A stretch of 64,000 bases of DNA from an uncultured Prevotellaceae bacterium (lineage in GTDB: Bacteria > Bacteroidota > Bacteroidia > Bacteroidales > Bacteroidaceae). Positions 1 to 9,981 of the stretch are shown piece after piece (the stretch's first letter is position 1; each line of letters opens with the position of its first letter). Where the stretch lies: the NCBI GenBank assembly GCA_900317305.1, contig ONGG01000006.1, positions 36,203 through 100,202 of the forward strand. The letters are read 5' to 3'. Made by a program: the position numbers and the translations under genes. The notes beneath the pieces are model-generated. The model had not been told where the DNA came from. It ran no database searches and was given only the letters and a program-made list of their open reading frames with translations.

Positions 1-87
1 GTGGAGCAACTGCTCTATCCAGAGGGAAATCAAGTGCTGGTCGATGTCCCCCCCTACTCTCTTAACATCGTCAGAATCAAGTTTTGA
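1..87 (+). CDS. C-terminal end of an unidentified protein (partial)
   Basis: The frame starting at base 1 is open and ends at TGA (85-87), giving 28 residues that finish ...VPPYSLNIVRIKF. The gene starts outside the window. A hydrophobic tail with Pro-Pro-Tyr-Ser is reminiscent of the C-terminal beta-sandwich of some glycoside hydrolases such as arabinofuranosidases, but 28 residues cannot establish a family. The next gene is convergent. Confidence 0.5.
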   Translation: MEQLLYPEGNQVLVDVPPYSLNIVRIKF

Positions 88-89
88 AA

Positions 90-156
90 GGAGTTCATAC
101 TCAACTTTGGCAAGTTGAGAGGAGTTCAGAAGTTACAGAAGTTCAGGAGTTCAGAC
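90..156 (-). repeat. Copy 1 of a structured intergenic repeat
   Basis: Read on the minus strand, this segment carries the words CTGAACTCCTGAACTTC and GTAACTTCTGAAC, then a perfect 8-bp hairpin (100-107 with 112-119, loop TGGC). The same arrangement recurs at 10690-10748 and 27788-27852 with different hairpin bases. No coding frame crosses it. The rest of 88-252 contains a further GAACTCCTGAAC word at about 213-224 and no gene that I can see. Confidence 0.45.
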
Positions 157-252
157 ATTACCACAGCTAACAACCATTGAGCCTAAAGAGGTGAAATCGG
201 GGTATTGTCCGAACTCCTGAACAACTACTTACAATATCGCTGTCGGTTTCGG

Positions 253-1188
253 TTAGTTTCTACTCTCGGCATATGCCTCGGCCTTATACACCTTCCATTC
301 CTGATTCATCGTTTCCTTGGAAGCCCCCTCCACGCGATCTTCCACAGAGTCATCGAGTCTTGGGAAGAAGTCGATACCCGTGAGTCTTTCCACCTCATCC
401 ACCGACTTGATGCACGTTGTCATCTGTCGGTGCCCGTTCTTGTTGGGATAGATGAATCCGATGGCCTTAGCCTTGCTACGGTCGTCGAGTATGACCTTGA
501 AGAATGCGTCGGGCACGGCGACCTTGTTTTTTCCGATGGTGTTTTTCACTCCATTATAGAAGATAGGACCTGCCACGATATAGATGTCTCCGATGTTCTT
601 GGCCCAATAACGGCACTGCATCTCCAGGTCGTTCCAGTCACCTTTGTTCAGGTCATGGTTCTGCGGACAGACGTTGGTGAAGAGGAACGACTGCATCTGT
701 GCCCTCCGGTCCCACTTATTGTCGCCCGAGGGGCACATATGTCCCCGGTCGTATCTTGAACTGAAATAATCACCGTCGGTAGCTCTGGGATAAGGCACTT
801 CCTTATCCTCGGTGAACTCGATGCCGTCGCGGTAGTTGTTGCCCTTGGTGTGCGCTGCCGTGAGGTGCCAAGCCACCCAGTTGGGAATTTTCCGGTCTTT
901 GTTGTACGACACATAGTATCCATCCCGCTTGAGCAGGATTTCCGATGTACCTGTCATCTGTGCCGGCACCTCCATGGCTTTGAACCTCACCGTTTTCTTA
1001 TCGACATCAGAAGACGATGTAGGTGCCGACGGCGTAGCAGCCCCACTTTCCTCCTTTCCATTATAGAATGTGGTCGACTGTTTGTCGTCATCACCAGGCA
1101 TGGTATTGCGCGTTCTTTTGCATCCCACGAGTGTGAGCATGGCAAGAACGGCACATAGCAAGCCAGTTTTTGGATACATTATGGTCAT
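253..1188 (-). CDS. Secreted DNA/RNA non-specific endonuclease, lipoprotein
   Basis: This is a NucA/Serratia-type nuclease (Endonuclease_NS, beta-beta-alpha metal fold) that cleaves nucleic acids outside the cytoplasm. The catalytic DRGH signature is at about residues 147-150, followed by the Asn-rich metal-binding segment containing PQNHDLNKGDWNDLE. The frame is open up to 1317, but I chose the ATG at 1188 (alternative 1179) because it gives a lipoprotein signal, LLCAVLAMLTLVGC, and because a -7 box lies at 1245-1252, inside the longer frame. A low-complexity Ser/Thr/Asp linker separates the lipid anchor from the domain. The likely role is nucleotide scavenging or degradation of extracellular DNA at the cell surface. 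It stands alone and is convergent with the gene ending at base 87. Confidence 0.88.
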   Translation of the reverse strand: MTIMYPKTGLLCAVLAMLTLVGCKRTRNTMPGDDDKQSTTFYNGKEESGAATPSAPTSSSDVDKKTVRFKAMEVPAQMTGTSEILLKRDGYYVSYNKDRKIPNWVAWHLTAAHTKGNNYRDGIEFTEDKEVPYPRATDGDYFSSRYDRGHMCPSGDNKWDRRAQMQSFLFTNVCPQNHDLNKGDWNDLEMQCRYWAKNIGDIYIVAGPIFYNGVKNTIGKNKVAVPDAFFKVILDDRSKAKAIGFIYPNKNGHRQMTTCIKSVDEVERLTGIDFFPRLDDSVEDRVEGASKETMNQEWKVYKAEAYAESRN

Positions 1189-1244
1189 AATCGGATAGAT
1201 GGGTGACAGGTATGTGACAGGTATGGACAACACCTGTAGATTCG

Positions 1245-1252
1245 CAAAAGTA
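1245..1252 (-). promoter_or_regulatory. -7 box of the nuclease gene
   Basis: The minus strand reads TACTTTTG, matching the Bacteroidota -7 consensus TAnnTTTG. It would start a leader of about 55 bases and excludes the upstream start at 1317. The leader contains the direct repeat ATACCTGTCAC/ACCTGTCAC. Confidence 0.5.
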
Positions 1253-1360
1253 GCAAAAAAAACCTCATATAGCTTTGATTTCAATAATTTTAACGTGCTG
1301 GTCCTTGCAAATCTCATCTATATGGCTAGACACTGTCTCTGAATTATCACTGTCGATATG

Positions 1361-1391
1361 TTGCGTGTTTCATATATTTTGTGTAATTTTG
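1361..1391 (+). promoter_or_regulatory. Promoter of aguA-aguB
   Basis: A -7 box TAATTTTG (1384-1391) is preceded by TTG at 1361-1363 with a 20-base spacer. The predicted leader is about 70 bases, ending at ATG 1465. Confidence 0.55.
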
Positions 1392-1464
1392 CACCGTTGC
1401 AAACCAATGGATTACAGTTGTGTTGGTTATACACAAGAAAAAACACTCTTTAACCACTGAATAA

Positions 1465-2535
1465 ATGAAGCACGGCATTTTCTATCCAGCCGAATGGCAT
1501 CCCCAGAGCGGTGTTCAACTCACCTGGCCTCATGCCGAAACCGACTGGCAGTATTGTCTCGACGAGATTACAGAGACATTCCTGCAGTTGGCCAAGGCTA
1601 TTGCGCAGCATGAGCACCTTCTTGTGGTGTGCCCCAACGTGATGGATGTCAGGATGCAGTTGTCCCAACGGCTCACTGCCGAGGAGATGCACCGCGTGCT
1701 CTTCTGCCATTGTCCCACCAACGACACGTGGGCCCGTGACCATGGTGCCATCACTTTGCTCCGCCCCACTCCCGATGGAGAAGAACCCCTATTGCTCGAT
1801 TTCAAATTCAATGGTTGGGGAGAAAAGTTTCCCTCCTTTCTCGACAATGCCATCACCTGTGAGATAGCCAACCATGGTCTATTTCATGCCCCCGTGGCCG
1901 ACCATACCGACTTCGTGCTGGAGGGCGGCGCGATAGAGACCGACGGCGAGGGCACCATCTTCACCACAAGTGCCTGTCTATTGGCACCTCACCGCAACCA
2001 GCCCCTCTCTCAAAAAGAAATCGAGTGTTACCTAATCGACACGCTCCATGCCGATCGAGTGGTTTGGATAGACCATGGCACACTCATCGGTGACGACACC
2101 GACGGGCATATTGACACCATCGTGCGCTGCGCCCCCAAAAACACCCTTCTCTATGTGGGCTGCGACGACCCTTCCGATGAGCAGTATGCCGACTTCATGG
2201 CATTGAAACGGCAACTCCAGTCGTTGCGGACCCGTCAGGGTGCGCCCTACAGTCTGCTCCGTCTGCCCATGCCTCAGCCTCTTTATGAGGACGGCCAGCG
2301 TCTGCCTGCCACCTACGCCAACTTCTTGGTCATCAATGGGGCCGTGATAGTGCCCACCTATCGTCAGCCATCGCTCGACACCTTGGCCATAGACACCATT
2401 GCCCAGGCTTTTCCCGACCGCGAGATGATTCCCATCGACGCCACCACGGTAATTCGCCAGCATGGTTCGCTCCACTGCCTCACCATGCAGTATCCTGATG
2501 GTGTGCTGGTGAAGCCCAACCCCATCAACATCTGA
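1465..2535 (+). CDS. aguA: Agmatine deiminase
   Basis: This enzyme hydrolyses agmatine to N-carbamoylputrescine and ammonia, the second step of the arginine-decarboxylase route to putrescine. The 356-residue protein is a full-length member of the guanidino-group-modifying PAD_porph family. It begins with the typical GIFYPAEWHPQSGVQLTWPH, contains WARDHG and a LEGGAIETDGEGTIFTT block, and ends with HGSLHCL, in which Cys338 is the expected nucleophile. Gene aguB follows after 31 bases on the same strand, so the two enzymes form one unit. A peptidyl-arginine deiminase of the same family is a less likely alternative, because there is no signal peptide and aguB is the neighbour. Confidence 0.93.
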   Translation: MKHGIFYPAEWHPQSGVQLTWPHAETDWQYCLDEITETFLQLAKAIAQHEHLLVVCPNVMDVRMQLSQRLTAEEMHRVLFCHCPTNDTWARDHGAITLLRPTPDGEEPLLLDFKFNGWGEKFPSFLDNAITCEIANHGLFHAPVADHTDFVLEGGAIETDGEGTIFTTSACLLAPHRNQPLSQKEIECYLIDTLHADRVVWIDHGTLIGDDTDGHIDTIVRCAPKNTLLYVGCDDPSDEQYADFMALKRQLQSLRTRQGAPYSLLRLPMPQPLYEDGQRLPATYANFLVINGAVIVPTYRQPSLDTLAIDTIAQAFPDREMIPIDATTVIRQHGSLHCLTMQYPDGVLVKPNPINI

Positions 2536-2566
2536 ACATCTACCACACAAATCTAGCTCAGCTACT

Positions 2567-3451
2567 ATGAAACAACTACAAATAGGCATCGTGCAGCAAC
2601 ACAACACTGCCGACACCGCCGACAACATGCATCGCCTGGCCTCAAGCATCGAGATGCTGTCGCACCAAGGAGCCCATCTCATCGTGCTTCAGGAGTTGCA
2701 CAACTCGCTCTATTTTTGTCAGACTGAGAATGTAGGCCAGTTTGAGTTGGCCGAGCCCATTCCTGGTCGCTCCACCGCCTTTTTCGGCGAATTGGCCAAT
2801 CGGCATCATGTGGTGCTTGTCACCTCACTTTTCGAGCGCCGTGCCCCAGGTCTCTACCACAACACCGCCGTGGTGTTCGACAGCGATGGCCATATTGCGG
2901 GCAAATACCGCAAGATGCATATCCCCGACGATCCAGCCTACTATGAGAAGTTCTATTTCACCCCTGGCGACTTAGGTTTCCATGCCATCGACACCAGTGT
3001 GGGCCGCCTTGGCGTGATGGTATGCTGGGACCAATGGTATCCCGAGGCCGCCCGTCTGATGGCCCTCGATGGTGCCGATTTGCTCATCTACCCCACCGCC
3101 ATCGGTTATGAGAGCAGCGACACGCCCGAGGAGCAACAGCGCCAGCGCGAGGCATGGACCACCGTGCAGCGCGGCCATGCTGTAGCCAACGGTCTGCCGG
3201 TAGTAGCCGTCAACCGCGTAGGTCATGAGTCCGACCCGTCGGGTCAGACGAAGGGAATTGATTTTTGGGGAAGCAGTTTTGTGGCCGGTCCACAAGGCGA
3301 GTTGGTTTTCCGTGCTTCTGCCGACGACGAGGTGGCCACCATTGTGACCATCGACCTTGACCACAGCGAGCAGGTGCGCCGTTGGTGGCCATTCCTCCGC
3401 GACCGCCGCATAGAGGAATACGCCGACATCCAACGCCGTTTCAGGGACTAA
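2567..3451 (+). CDS. aguB: N-carbamoylputrescine amidase
   Basis: This nitrilase-superfamily enzyme converts N-carbamoylputrescine to putrescine, CO2 and ammonia. The catalytic triad is visible: Glu43 in LQELHNS, Lys117 in YRKMHIPDD and Cys154 in VMVCWDQWYPE. The 294-residue length is typical. It lies directly downstream of aguA. Its stop is only 4 bases from the stop of the convergent transporter gene, so there is no room for a separate terminator and the two transcripts probably overlap. Confidence 0.94.
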   Translation: MKQLQIGIVQQHNTADTADNMHRLASSIEMLSHQGAHLIVLQELHNSLYFCQTENVGQFELAEPIPGRSTAFFGELANRHHVVLVTSLFERRAPGLYHNTAVVFDSDGHIAGKYRKMHIPDDPAYYEKFYFTPGDLGFHAIDTSVGRLGVMVCWDQWYPEAARLMALDGADLLIYPTAIGYESSDTPEEQQRQREAWTTVQRGHAVANGLPVVAVNRVGHESDPSGQTKGIDFWGSSFVAGPQGELVFRASADDEVATIVTIDLDHSEQVRRWWPFLRDRRIEEYADIQRRFRD

Positions 3452-3455
3452 AATC

Positions 3456-4739
3456 TTATTCTTTCTCTTTCTCCCTTTTTACCACCAACCATCCGAGAGT
3501 GGCCAGCGAGATGATGGCCAGCAATGCGACCATGACAAAAAACCTGCGATAGCCCAAATAATCCTGGATGGCTCCAGTAAATAGTCCTGTGAGAATGATG
3601 GAGAGCATGCTCAAAGACCAGCATGCGTCGAGATGCGCCCGAGAGCATATCGTATCTTTCCCGTACATTATATAATATAAGAAGGCTGCCATGCCCAAGC
3701 CGCAGCACCATTGCTCCACCGACAGTATCATCGTAATGCGCCATAACTCATCGGGCATGTCATAGGCCAGATAGACGTAGAGCGCATCGGGCACAGTGAA
3801 GGCCAAAGCCATCCACCACCAGCAACGGTTCAGTCCGAATCTCCTGATACACCCTTTTCCCATGTCATAACCCGCCATGGCAAGTGCGATGGCCACTGTG
3901 CAGAACGCGAAGCCCATCTCCTGCGGACTGAGCATCAGTCCACCGATGCTGCCCCTGTCGATGAGGAAGAGCAGGGATCCTCTCCACAAGAAAAACTCAT
4001 GCATGGGAAAGAGCACGACGAACATGCCGAAGACCCATCGCTTTCTGTCGGCCGTCCACCATGCCACGAACTCATTCTTACGCGTCTGCCATTTCGGCGA
4101 CAACGAGGATTCATCAGCATTGTCGGGCATATACCTTGCCGCCATCCACACCATTAGCATGATGACCAGCATCATCACTGCCCCCACCTTGAGAGCCAAC
4201 GACCATGACTCCTCTATCTTCCTCGATACCACCTCCATGTTTCCTGCTAGCAGCATCATCACGCCCATACCTATCACTATTGCCATCAGCAAGGCAAGTA
4301 TCATGGTGGTGAGCATGCCATTGTTCTCTTTCCGTACTATCTGCTGTCCGCAATATGCCGCAGCGGTCTCGAATGTCCCTCCAACAAGCGACATGACCAC
4401 CAGACAAATCCATAGCACATAGTTGTCGAGAGCGGGAGAGAGGTGGCTGGAAGCGACAAACATCATCAACGCATAGACCAAGAGCGAAGTCATCATCCAC
4501 CATTTCGCGCTCCTATTTCCTTTTACCATGGTCATAGTGAGAGGCCTGAGCGCCAACGGCAACAGCAAGAGCGAGGAGACAAGCATGGCCTTCGTGTTGC
4601 TCATACCCATCCTGTTGAACATGACGACGAGCACCGCCATCGGCACCACTATCACCAACCCCCTGGCGAAGCAGAGCAGCGCCCACCAGAGATATGAGGA
4701 AGCGTCAAGTCTGGATGTCATTTCCGTATTTCTCGCCAT
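3456..4739 (-). CDS. AmpG-like MFS transporter (second of a pair)
   Basis: This is an inner-membrane major facilitator protein of about 427 residues with about 12 hydrophobic helices. Its opening segment (YLWWALLCFARGLVIVVPMA...MGMSNTKAM...LLLLPLALRPL) lines up with that of the upstream transporter (PTLYFAEGLPYVVVMT...MGMSDTEIA...LGLPWVIKPLW), so the two are paralogues. A TTG at 4754 would overlap the upstream TGA (TTGA); the first ATG is at 4739, and I report that. The gene order suggests uptake of a product related to the big fusion protein upstream. The AmpG family imports anhydromuropeptides, but the substrate here is not shown by the sequence. Confidence 0.8.
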   Translation of the reverse strand: MARNTEMTSRLDASSYLWWALLCFARGLVIVVPMAVLVVMFNRMGMSNTKAMLVSSLLLLPLALRPLTMTMVKGNRSAKWWMMTSLLVYALMMFVASSHLSPALDNYVLWICLVVMSLVGGTFETAAAYCGQQIVRKENNGMLTTMILALLMAIVIGMGVMMLLAGNMEVVSRKIEESWSLALKVGAVMMLVIMLMVWMAARYMPDNADESSLSPKWQTRKNEFVAWWTADRKRWVFGMFVVLFPMHEFFLWRGSLLFLIDRGSIGGLMLSPQEMGFAFCTVAIALAMAGYDMGKGCIRRFGLNRCWWWMALAFTVPDALYVYLAYDMPDELWRITMILSVEQWCCGLGMAAFLYYIMYGKDTICSRAHLDACWSLSMLSIILTGLFTGAIQDYLGYRRFFVMVALLAIISLATLGWLVVKREKEKE

Positions 4740-4750
4740 AAACAATGTTT

Positions 4751-6034
4751 TCAAGCGGTTTTCTTACCAAATTCCGGATCGATCTTGATGAATGCCGTTA
4801 CAGCAAACGTGATGACGCAGAGGAACATCACGATGATGAAAAAATCCCTATAGCCCACCAAGTCTTTGATCCAGCCCGACACCATGCCTGGCAACATCAG
4901 GCCCAGATATGTAAGTCCGGTACAGATGGCGTAATGCGAGGTCTTGAACTCGCCCTGGCTGTAATAGAGCATATAGAGCGTGAGGGCCGTGAAACCAAGA
5001 CCATAGCCGAACTGCTCGATGAAGAGGCAACTGCTTATGAGCCACAAGTTGTCGGGCTGCACGTAGCTAAGATACACATAGACGATATCGGGCAAAGTGA
5101 TGGCACATACGAATGGCCATAGCCAGCGTTTCAGACCATCACGGCTAGCGAGCATACCTCCCACGATGCCACCGAGCAAAAGGCCAATGAGGCCGACGGT
5201 GCCATAGGCCAATCCGAAGGCCTCCTTCGTCAGTCCCAGTCCTCCGTCCTCGACAGGCCGTAGGAGGAAGGTGCTGGCCATCTTGGTAAGCATTGCCTCA
5301 GGGAAGCGATAGAGCAGGAGGAAAAGCAAGACGAAGATGATTTGCTTGGCAGACACTTTCGTAAAAAACGACAGGAGCATCTGCTTCAGTCCTCTCGCCA
5401 CGTCGGCAACCGTCTGACCCTCATTGCTGCGGTCGGCTGGCCTTGGCATGATGAAGGTGTGATAGAGCCAGATGGCAATGAAGATAGCAGCCAGAGCAAA
5501 GAATATCAGGCTCCATGTAAAGGCCTTGCTGTCGGGGAAGACATTCTGCAGTTGGTCGGCTACCCACACGAGCACGCCCTGTCCGAAGATGACGGCTATG
5601 CGATAGAAGGTATTGCGTATACCCACAAACCACGACTGGTCGTGGCTGTCGAGCTCTATCATATAAAAGCCGTCGGCTGCGATGTCGTGCGTGGCACTGG
5701 AGAAAGCCATCAGGAAGAAGAAGAACATGGTGCCTTGGAACCAGAACCCCGTATTGACCGTGAACGCCACTCCGGCGAAGGCCGCCCCCAGCAGCAACTG
5801 CATGGACAGCACCCACCATCGCTTGGTCTTATACAAGTCAACAAACGGGCTCCACAGCGGTTTGATTACCCACGGCAGTCCCAGCCAGGCTGTATAGAGG
5901 GCTATCTCCGTGTCGGACATGCCCATCTCCATGTACATCACCACAGCCAAGGTCATCACCACCACATAGGGCAGACCCTCGGCGAAATAAAGTGTTGGAA
6001 TCCAAGCCCAGGGGCTTTTCTTCTTATTGTCCAT
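4751..6034 (-). CDS. AmpG-like MFS transporter
   Basis: This is an inner-membrane protein of the major facilitator superfamily, AmpG/acetyl-CoA transporter group, with about 12 transmembrane helices and the AmpG-like N-terminus WAWIPTLYFAEGLPYVVVMT. AmpG proteins bring GlcNAc-anhydroMurNAc peptides from the periplasm into the cytoplasm for cell-wall recycling. The ATG at 6034 is 5 bases after the fusion gene's stop. A GTG at 6043 would overlap that stop (GTGA). Tight packing with the SpoIID-containing gene upstream supports a link to peptidoglycan salvage. That link is inferred from context. Confidence 0.85.
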   Translation of the reverse strand: MDNKKKSPWAWIPTLYFAEGLPYVVVMTLAVVMYMEMGMSDTEIALYTAWLGLPWVIKPLWSPFVDLYKTKRWWVLSMQLLLGAAFAGVAFTVNTGFWFQGTMFFFFLMAFSSATHDIAADGFYMIELDSHDQSWFVGIRNTFYRIAVIFGQGVLVWVADQLQNVFPDSKAFTWSLIFFALAAIFIAIWLYHTFIMPRPADRSNEGQTVADVARGLKQMLLSFFTKVSAKQIIFVLLFLLLYRFPEAMLTKMASTFLLRPVEDGGLGLTKEAFGLAYGTVGLIGLLLGGIVGGMLASRDGLKRWLWPFVCAITLPDIVYVYLSYVQPDNLWLISSCLFIEQFGYGLGFTALTLYMLYYSQGEFKTSHYAICTGLTYLGLMLPGMVSGWIKDLVGYRDFFIIVMFLCVITFAVTAFIKIDPEFGKKTA

Positions 6035-6039
6035 ACCTA

Positions 6040-9000
6040 TCACTTATACAGTTTCTTGATTTGCGCACCACGATAGTAGTGCAATAATATCTTGTCGTAG
6101 GCGAAGCCTTTCTCTCCCATCATGGCGGCACCAATCTGGCATAGGCCCACGCCGTGCCCCCACCCTGCCCCATGCAGGATGAACTTCTCGGGCAGTCCGT
6201 TGGTCTGGCCCTCGGTATCGACGACAAAAGCCGAACTGAGCAAATGGGTCTCGCTGAGCGCGCGTCGTATCTCCAATTCCTTCCCTATGGTGAGTGTGCG
6301 CTCCGTGCCTTCTATGCGCAGTTTCGAGATACGGCCACTACGTCCCCGTTCCACCACGCTGAGCGCCTTGATGCCACCGAAGTCCATCTTCAGTTTCCCA
6401 GCCACGAGTTTGCTCAGCTGTTCCTGTCTGATTTCCACTTTCCACCGGTAGAAATTTGTCGTCTCGGTGTCGTAGTCGTTGAGCACCTGGCTGAGCACCT
6501 GTTTGTCGTTGGTATTGCAGAAAGCCTCTGGTTCGTCCAAAATCCATTTTCTCGCATTCTGCTCCACCCTCAGGTCGACGAGTGTCCCGTCGGCGCTGTC
6601 GGTCACTGCCCTTAGGTAAGGTTTGGGCAGATTGTCCCAGCAATACTGGAATTCCTCTGTCACGCCACCACAGCATTTGCTGAACCGCGCGTCGCAGATC
6701 TCGTTGTCGTAGACGAGCACCTGCCCCCTGGTGGCTGCCACGGCTGCGGCAGCTTTCCTGCCTACCGCCCTGGTGATGCCCTGGTAGCGCTGGCAATGGT
6801 CGTCGGCACACACGTCGAAGATGGTATGGTCCTCACGGTCGTACCATCTGATCAGCATATCGTCTTTCTTGACGAACGAGAAGAAATGGTCGGCCGAACC
6901 GTTCAGTCTGTTTCTCCGCTCCATCTGTGCGAGCAGCCAACTGCGTGAGATGACGGCATGCGCCTTGAGCAGCTCATCAGAGGCAGTGGCCTTCATCTCG
7001 CTTGAGATGACGCTGGTGAGATATTCCTCTACGGGCAGGAGATTGATGGCGCACACCTTGTCGGCCTCGACCACCAGGCGGAGAGCGCCTCTGAAGGTCT
7101 GCACCTCCTGCCGTTCCCAATGGAAGTCGATGCCGATGGTGACATCATGGAGCGAGAACGAGGCGTCAGGTGTCTTGGGCACGAACGACAACTCACGGTA
7201 TTGCCGTCCCCGCCATGCTATACCACCCTCGGAGAACTCCACTACTTGCTCTCCCTCGATGCTCTCGCCTTTTGCCACGTAGGGTTTGTTGAGAGAGAAC
7301 TTGATTGTCTTGCCACTCACGATGCCTACGGCCACCTGTGGTTCGTGGGCGGCAGTCTTGTCGCTCCGTTTCTCCAGCGGTTTGTCTTTGAGTGCGTTGA
7401 GCACAGCCTTCATATCGTCGTCGTTCACGGTCACCTCTTTGAGAATCGCGGTGGCAACATCGGTGTCGACACGTTCGTAGTCTTCCCGCCGGGGAGTGAT
7501 GAGAAGTCCTGACATATCGATTGCCCCCGGACTGACAAGCAACTGTTTTTCGCCCTCCATGTGGTAGCATTCAGGCCGGTGTTTGCGTCGTGGGAAGACC
7601 ACCGAGAGAAAGTCGTCGTTGTCTCTCCAACTCACGATATTCATCATCGGTTCCTCTCCTCTCTCCCGCTCGGCTTCCTTCACCGTGGTATCGAGGGCCT
7701 GATAGAGTTTTCTGAACAACATCTCATCGCTGTCCTTGCTCCGGCTCCGGATGAGCAATGCATGGCAAGGATAGTTGTCGATAGTATAGATGCCGTTGTT
7801 GTCGTCGAGCGTCACCACGGGAGTCAGATCGCGGCACAGCCGGGGCCATGCCATCTGCAAAGGCAGCAGTCCGGTGGTACCGGCCTGCAGGTGCATATGG
7901 TCGGGAGCCGATGCCCCACACCGTGGTCCGTTGTAGAACACGGTGATGTCGGGATGGTTTTCGAGCAACCTGTGTATCTCGTAATAGTTGTCGGCGATTT
8001 GCTGGGGTTGGTGTTTGCGGGCCGTGATGGTGAAGTGTGTGGACAGAATGGGGTACGGGTTCACCAGAATATCGAGCTTGCCATCAAAAGGCTTCACGAT
8101 TTGTTCTGCCGGCCGGTTTTTCGCACAGAGGAAGCAAGGACGCTCCTTGATATCCTGCTTCGACACTTTTGCCCCTGTCGAGACAATACGGGCGGGATTC
8201 CATTGGGCCATGAGCGTCATGGAATTGTCGGCATTCTGCAGTTGTTTGGTTTCCACGGCATTCAGGTCACGATACCGTTTTCTGGCGTCGGGCCACAATT
8301 CGAGTTGCCGGTTGAAGAACCTCATGAGCGAGTTGTCGTCCTTGTAGTTCTCTTTTCCGCTGGCCAAATGCTGGCGTGCCGCGATTTCGATGGTGCGCAA
8401 CTGGTCCTTATACATGTTATTGGCGTTGATGCGCTCAATGGAGAGCGCGGCGTCGCTGTTCCCTCCCCAGCGCCGGCAGAGATAGAGTTCGTCGTAAATC
8501 CTTCCGATGCGGTATCTCCGGCTGAAGGCGAGTCCCATGGCATAGTCCTCACCGTAGCTGGTATTGGGCAACAGAATCTGCCGGAGCAAAGGTGTGAAGA
8601 AAGCCCTGGGTGCCCCGAGTCCGTTGATGCGCAAGGCGTTGTTGCATCCGTTGTCGTCGGTCCACTCCCTATGGTCGATGATGCCCGGCGGCAAGGTGTT
8701 GAGGTTGAAGTCGCACATTCTGTATGCACCGACAATCATCGCAGCCTGTTGCTTGTAGAAAGCGTCGATGATGCGTTGCAGCGTATGGGGCGATGAATAG
8801 AGGTCGTCGCTGTCGAGCTGCACGGCAAAACGTCCACACCGGTCATCGACCACGGCCGTGTTCCAGCATCCACCGATGCCCAGGTCGGTGCGGTCGGGGA
8901 TGATATGCACGAGCCGGGGATTGTCGTAGGCCTCGAGCAGTTGGGTGGTGTTGTCGGTAGAATGGTTGTCGACCACGATAACGTTGTAGTCGAACGTCGT

Positions 9001-9825
9001 GACTTGCGAGAGAGCGGAGTCTACGGCGTCGCAGATGGTTTTCTCCCGGTTGAAGACAGGTATCACCACCGAGGCCTCGAATTTGAAGTCCTGCTCCTTG
9101 AAATCGGGTGTGGCAAAGGCGGAGGTATCGACAAGTGCGCCGATTTCCTTGAGGTGGTTGGTGGCCGCCTTCTCCATCTCCACCTGCACCTCACGGTTGC
9201 GTGGGTTCACGTAATCGAACTGTTTCTCGCCGCTAGCCCTGAGGTCGAGTTCCTCTTCGGTGTAGAGGAATTCGTTCAGGTGCAGCAATGTACCTTTTCG
9301 GCTGATGAAGAGGCGCAGGTCGTAGATGCCCGCGAACTGGTATTCAGGCCTTCGCTCCATCGCCACATAATCATGCAGCAATGAGGAGCGGATGAGAAGC
9401 ATCGAGCCAAAATCGAAGTCGTCGCGTATGCTGCCGGCCTGGTAGTCGATGACGGGATGTTTCACCGTCTTTCCATTCTCCACCGAAAAGTGGTCGGCAT
9501 AGACGAGAGCCGCCCCGGCATCGTGCGCCACTCTGAGCAGGCGTTCTGGCGCATACATTCCGAGCTTCACGGGAGTGCTCTTCGTGAAGAGCATCACGAA
9601 GTCGGCCTCCACATGTTGTTCCATCACTGCCACGGCAGCCGACGACTGCAATCTGTCGACAGACAGCAATGTGCAGTCGGGGGGACAAGGTCCTGAGGGT
9701 TGCCGTTCCTCACCTACGAGGAGGTAGATATGGTGTATGGTCTTGTTGGCGCGCAGTTGGCTCACTGTCATCTCTGCCACGCGCATGTCGTCGCAAGGCA
9801 GGAAGCAGTCGATTTTTCCTCTCAT
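6040..9825 (-). CDS. Multidomain protein: GT-A-like + GT2 + DUF4922/HIT-like + SpoIID
   Basis: The protein has 1261 residues. Residues 1-240 resemble a degenerate GT-A glycosyltransferase. Residues 250-460 form a clear family 2 glycosyltransferase ([36 protein letters not shown] at 336-341). Residues 490-810 match DUF4922, with a zinc-type CFLC at 564-567 and a PDHMHLQ motif at 641-647, like the active-site HxHxQ of GalT and nucleotide phosphorylases. Residues 830-1261 are a SpoIID/LytB domain ([41 protein letters not shown] at 1218-1233). SpoIID proteins are lytic transglycosylases acting on denuded glycan. No signal peptide or membrane segment is visible, so the protein looks cytoplasmic, which is odd for SpoIID. 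It heads an operon with two AmpG-like transporters. Family assignments are firm; the overall reaction is unknown. Confidence 0.85.
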   Translation of the reverse strand: MRGKIDCFLPCDDMRVAEMTVSQLRANKTIHHIYLLVGEERQPSGPCPPDCTLLSVDRLQSSAAVAVMEQHVEADFVMLFTKSTPVKLGMYAPERLLRVAHDAGAALVYADHFSVENGKTVKHPVIDYQAGSIRDDFDFGSMLLIRSSLLHDYVAMERRPEYQFAGIYDLRLFISRKGTLLHLNEFLYTEEELDLRASGEKQFDYVNPRNREVQVEMEKAATNHLKEIGALVDTSAFATPDFKEQDFKFEASVVIPVFNREKTICDAVDSALSQVTTFDYNVIVVDNHSTDNTTQLLEAYDNPRLVHIIPDRTDLGIGGCWNTAVVDDRCGRFAVQLDSDDLYSSPHTLQRIIDAFYKQQAAMIVGAYRMCDFNLNTLPPGIIDHREWTDDNGCNNALRINGLGAPRAFFTPLLRQILLPNTSYGEDYAMGLAFSRRYRIGRIYDELYLCRRWGGNSDAALSIERINANNMYKDQLRTIEIAARQHLASGKENYKDDNSLMRFFNRQLELWPDARKRYRDLNAVETKQLQNADNSMTLMAQWNPARIVSTGAKVSKQDIKERPCFLCAKNRPAEQIVKPFDGKLDILVNPYPILSTHFTITARKHQPQQIADNYYEIHRLLENHPDITVFYNGPRCGASAPDHMHLQAGTTGLLPLQMAWPRLCRDLTPVVTLDDNNGIYTIDNYPCHALLIRSRSKDSDEMLFRKLYQALDTTVKEAERERGEEPMMNIVSWRDNDDFLSVVFPRRKHRPECYHMEGEKQLLVSPGAIDMSGLLITPRREDYERVDTDVATAILKEVTVNDDDMKAVLNALKDKPLEKRSDKTAAHEPQVAVGIVSGKTIKFSLNKPYVAKGESIEGEQVVEFSEGGIAWRGRQYRELSFVPKTPDASFSLHDVTIGIDFHWERQEVQTFRGALRLVVEADKVCAINLLPVEEYLTSVISSEMKATASDELLKAHAVISRSWLLAQMERRNRLNGSADHFFSFVKKDDMLIRWYDREDHTIFDVCADDHCQRYQGITRAVGRKAAAAVAATRGQVLVYDNEICDARFSKCCGGVTEEFQYCWDNLPKPYLRAVTDSADGTLVDLRVEQNARKWILDEPEAFCNTNDKQVLSQVLNDYDTETTNFYRWKVEIRQEQLSKLVAGKLKMDFGGIKALSVVERGRSGRISKLRIEGTERTLTIGKELEIRRALSETHLLSSAFVVDTEGQTNGLPEKFILHGAGWGHGVGLCQIGAAMMGEKGFAYDKILLHYYRGAQIKKLYK

Positions 9826-9851
9826 ATCGCTTCTTGTTTTATTGGAAAGCC

Positions 9852-9859
9852 CAAAATTA
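9852..9859 (-). promoter_or_regulatory. -7 box of the fusion/transporter operon
   Basis: The minus strand reads TAATTTTG, 26 bases before the ATG at 9825. No convincing -33 element is seen. Confidence 0.45.
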
Positions 9860-9981
9860 CAACAAAAAATCGAAAATCCGTGAACGGGGTTGTTTTTTTC
9901 TCAATTTTTCGTCTAAAACGGCACTGGCTTACCAACTCCCTTCTGTTGTCAGTCAGTGGAGAAGCCTGTAGTGTACAAATC

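Noticed and set aside
205-759. 184-codon plus-strand frame
   Set aside because: Antisense to the nuclease gene with its DRGH motif.
7561-8796. 411-codon plus-strand frame
   Set aside because: It lies antisense to the fusion gene, whose domains are certain; it is a shadow from GC-rich codon use.
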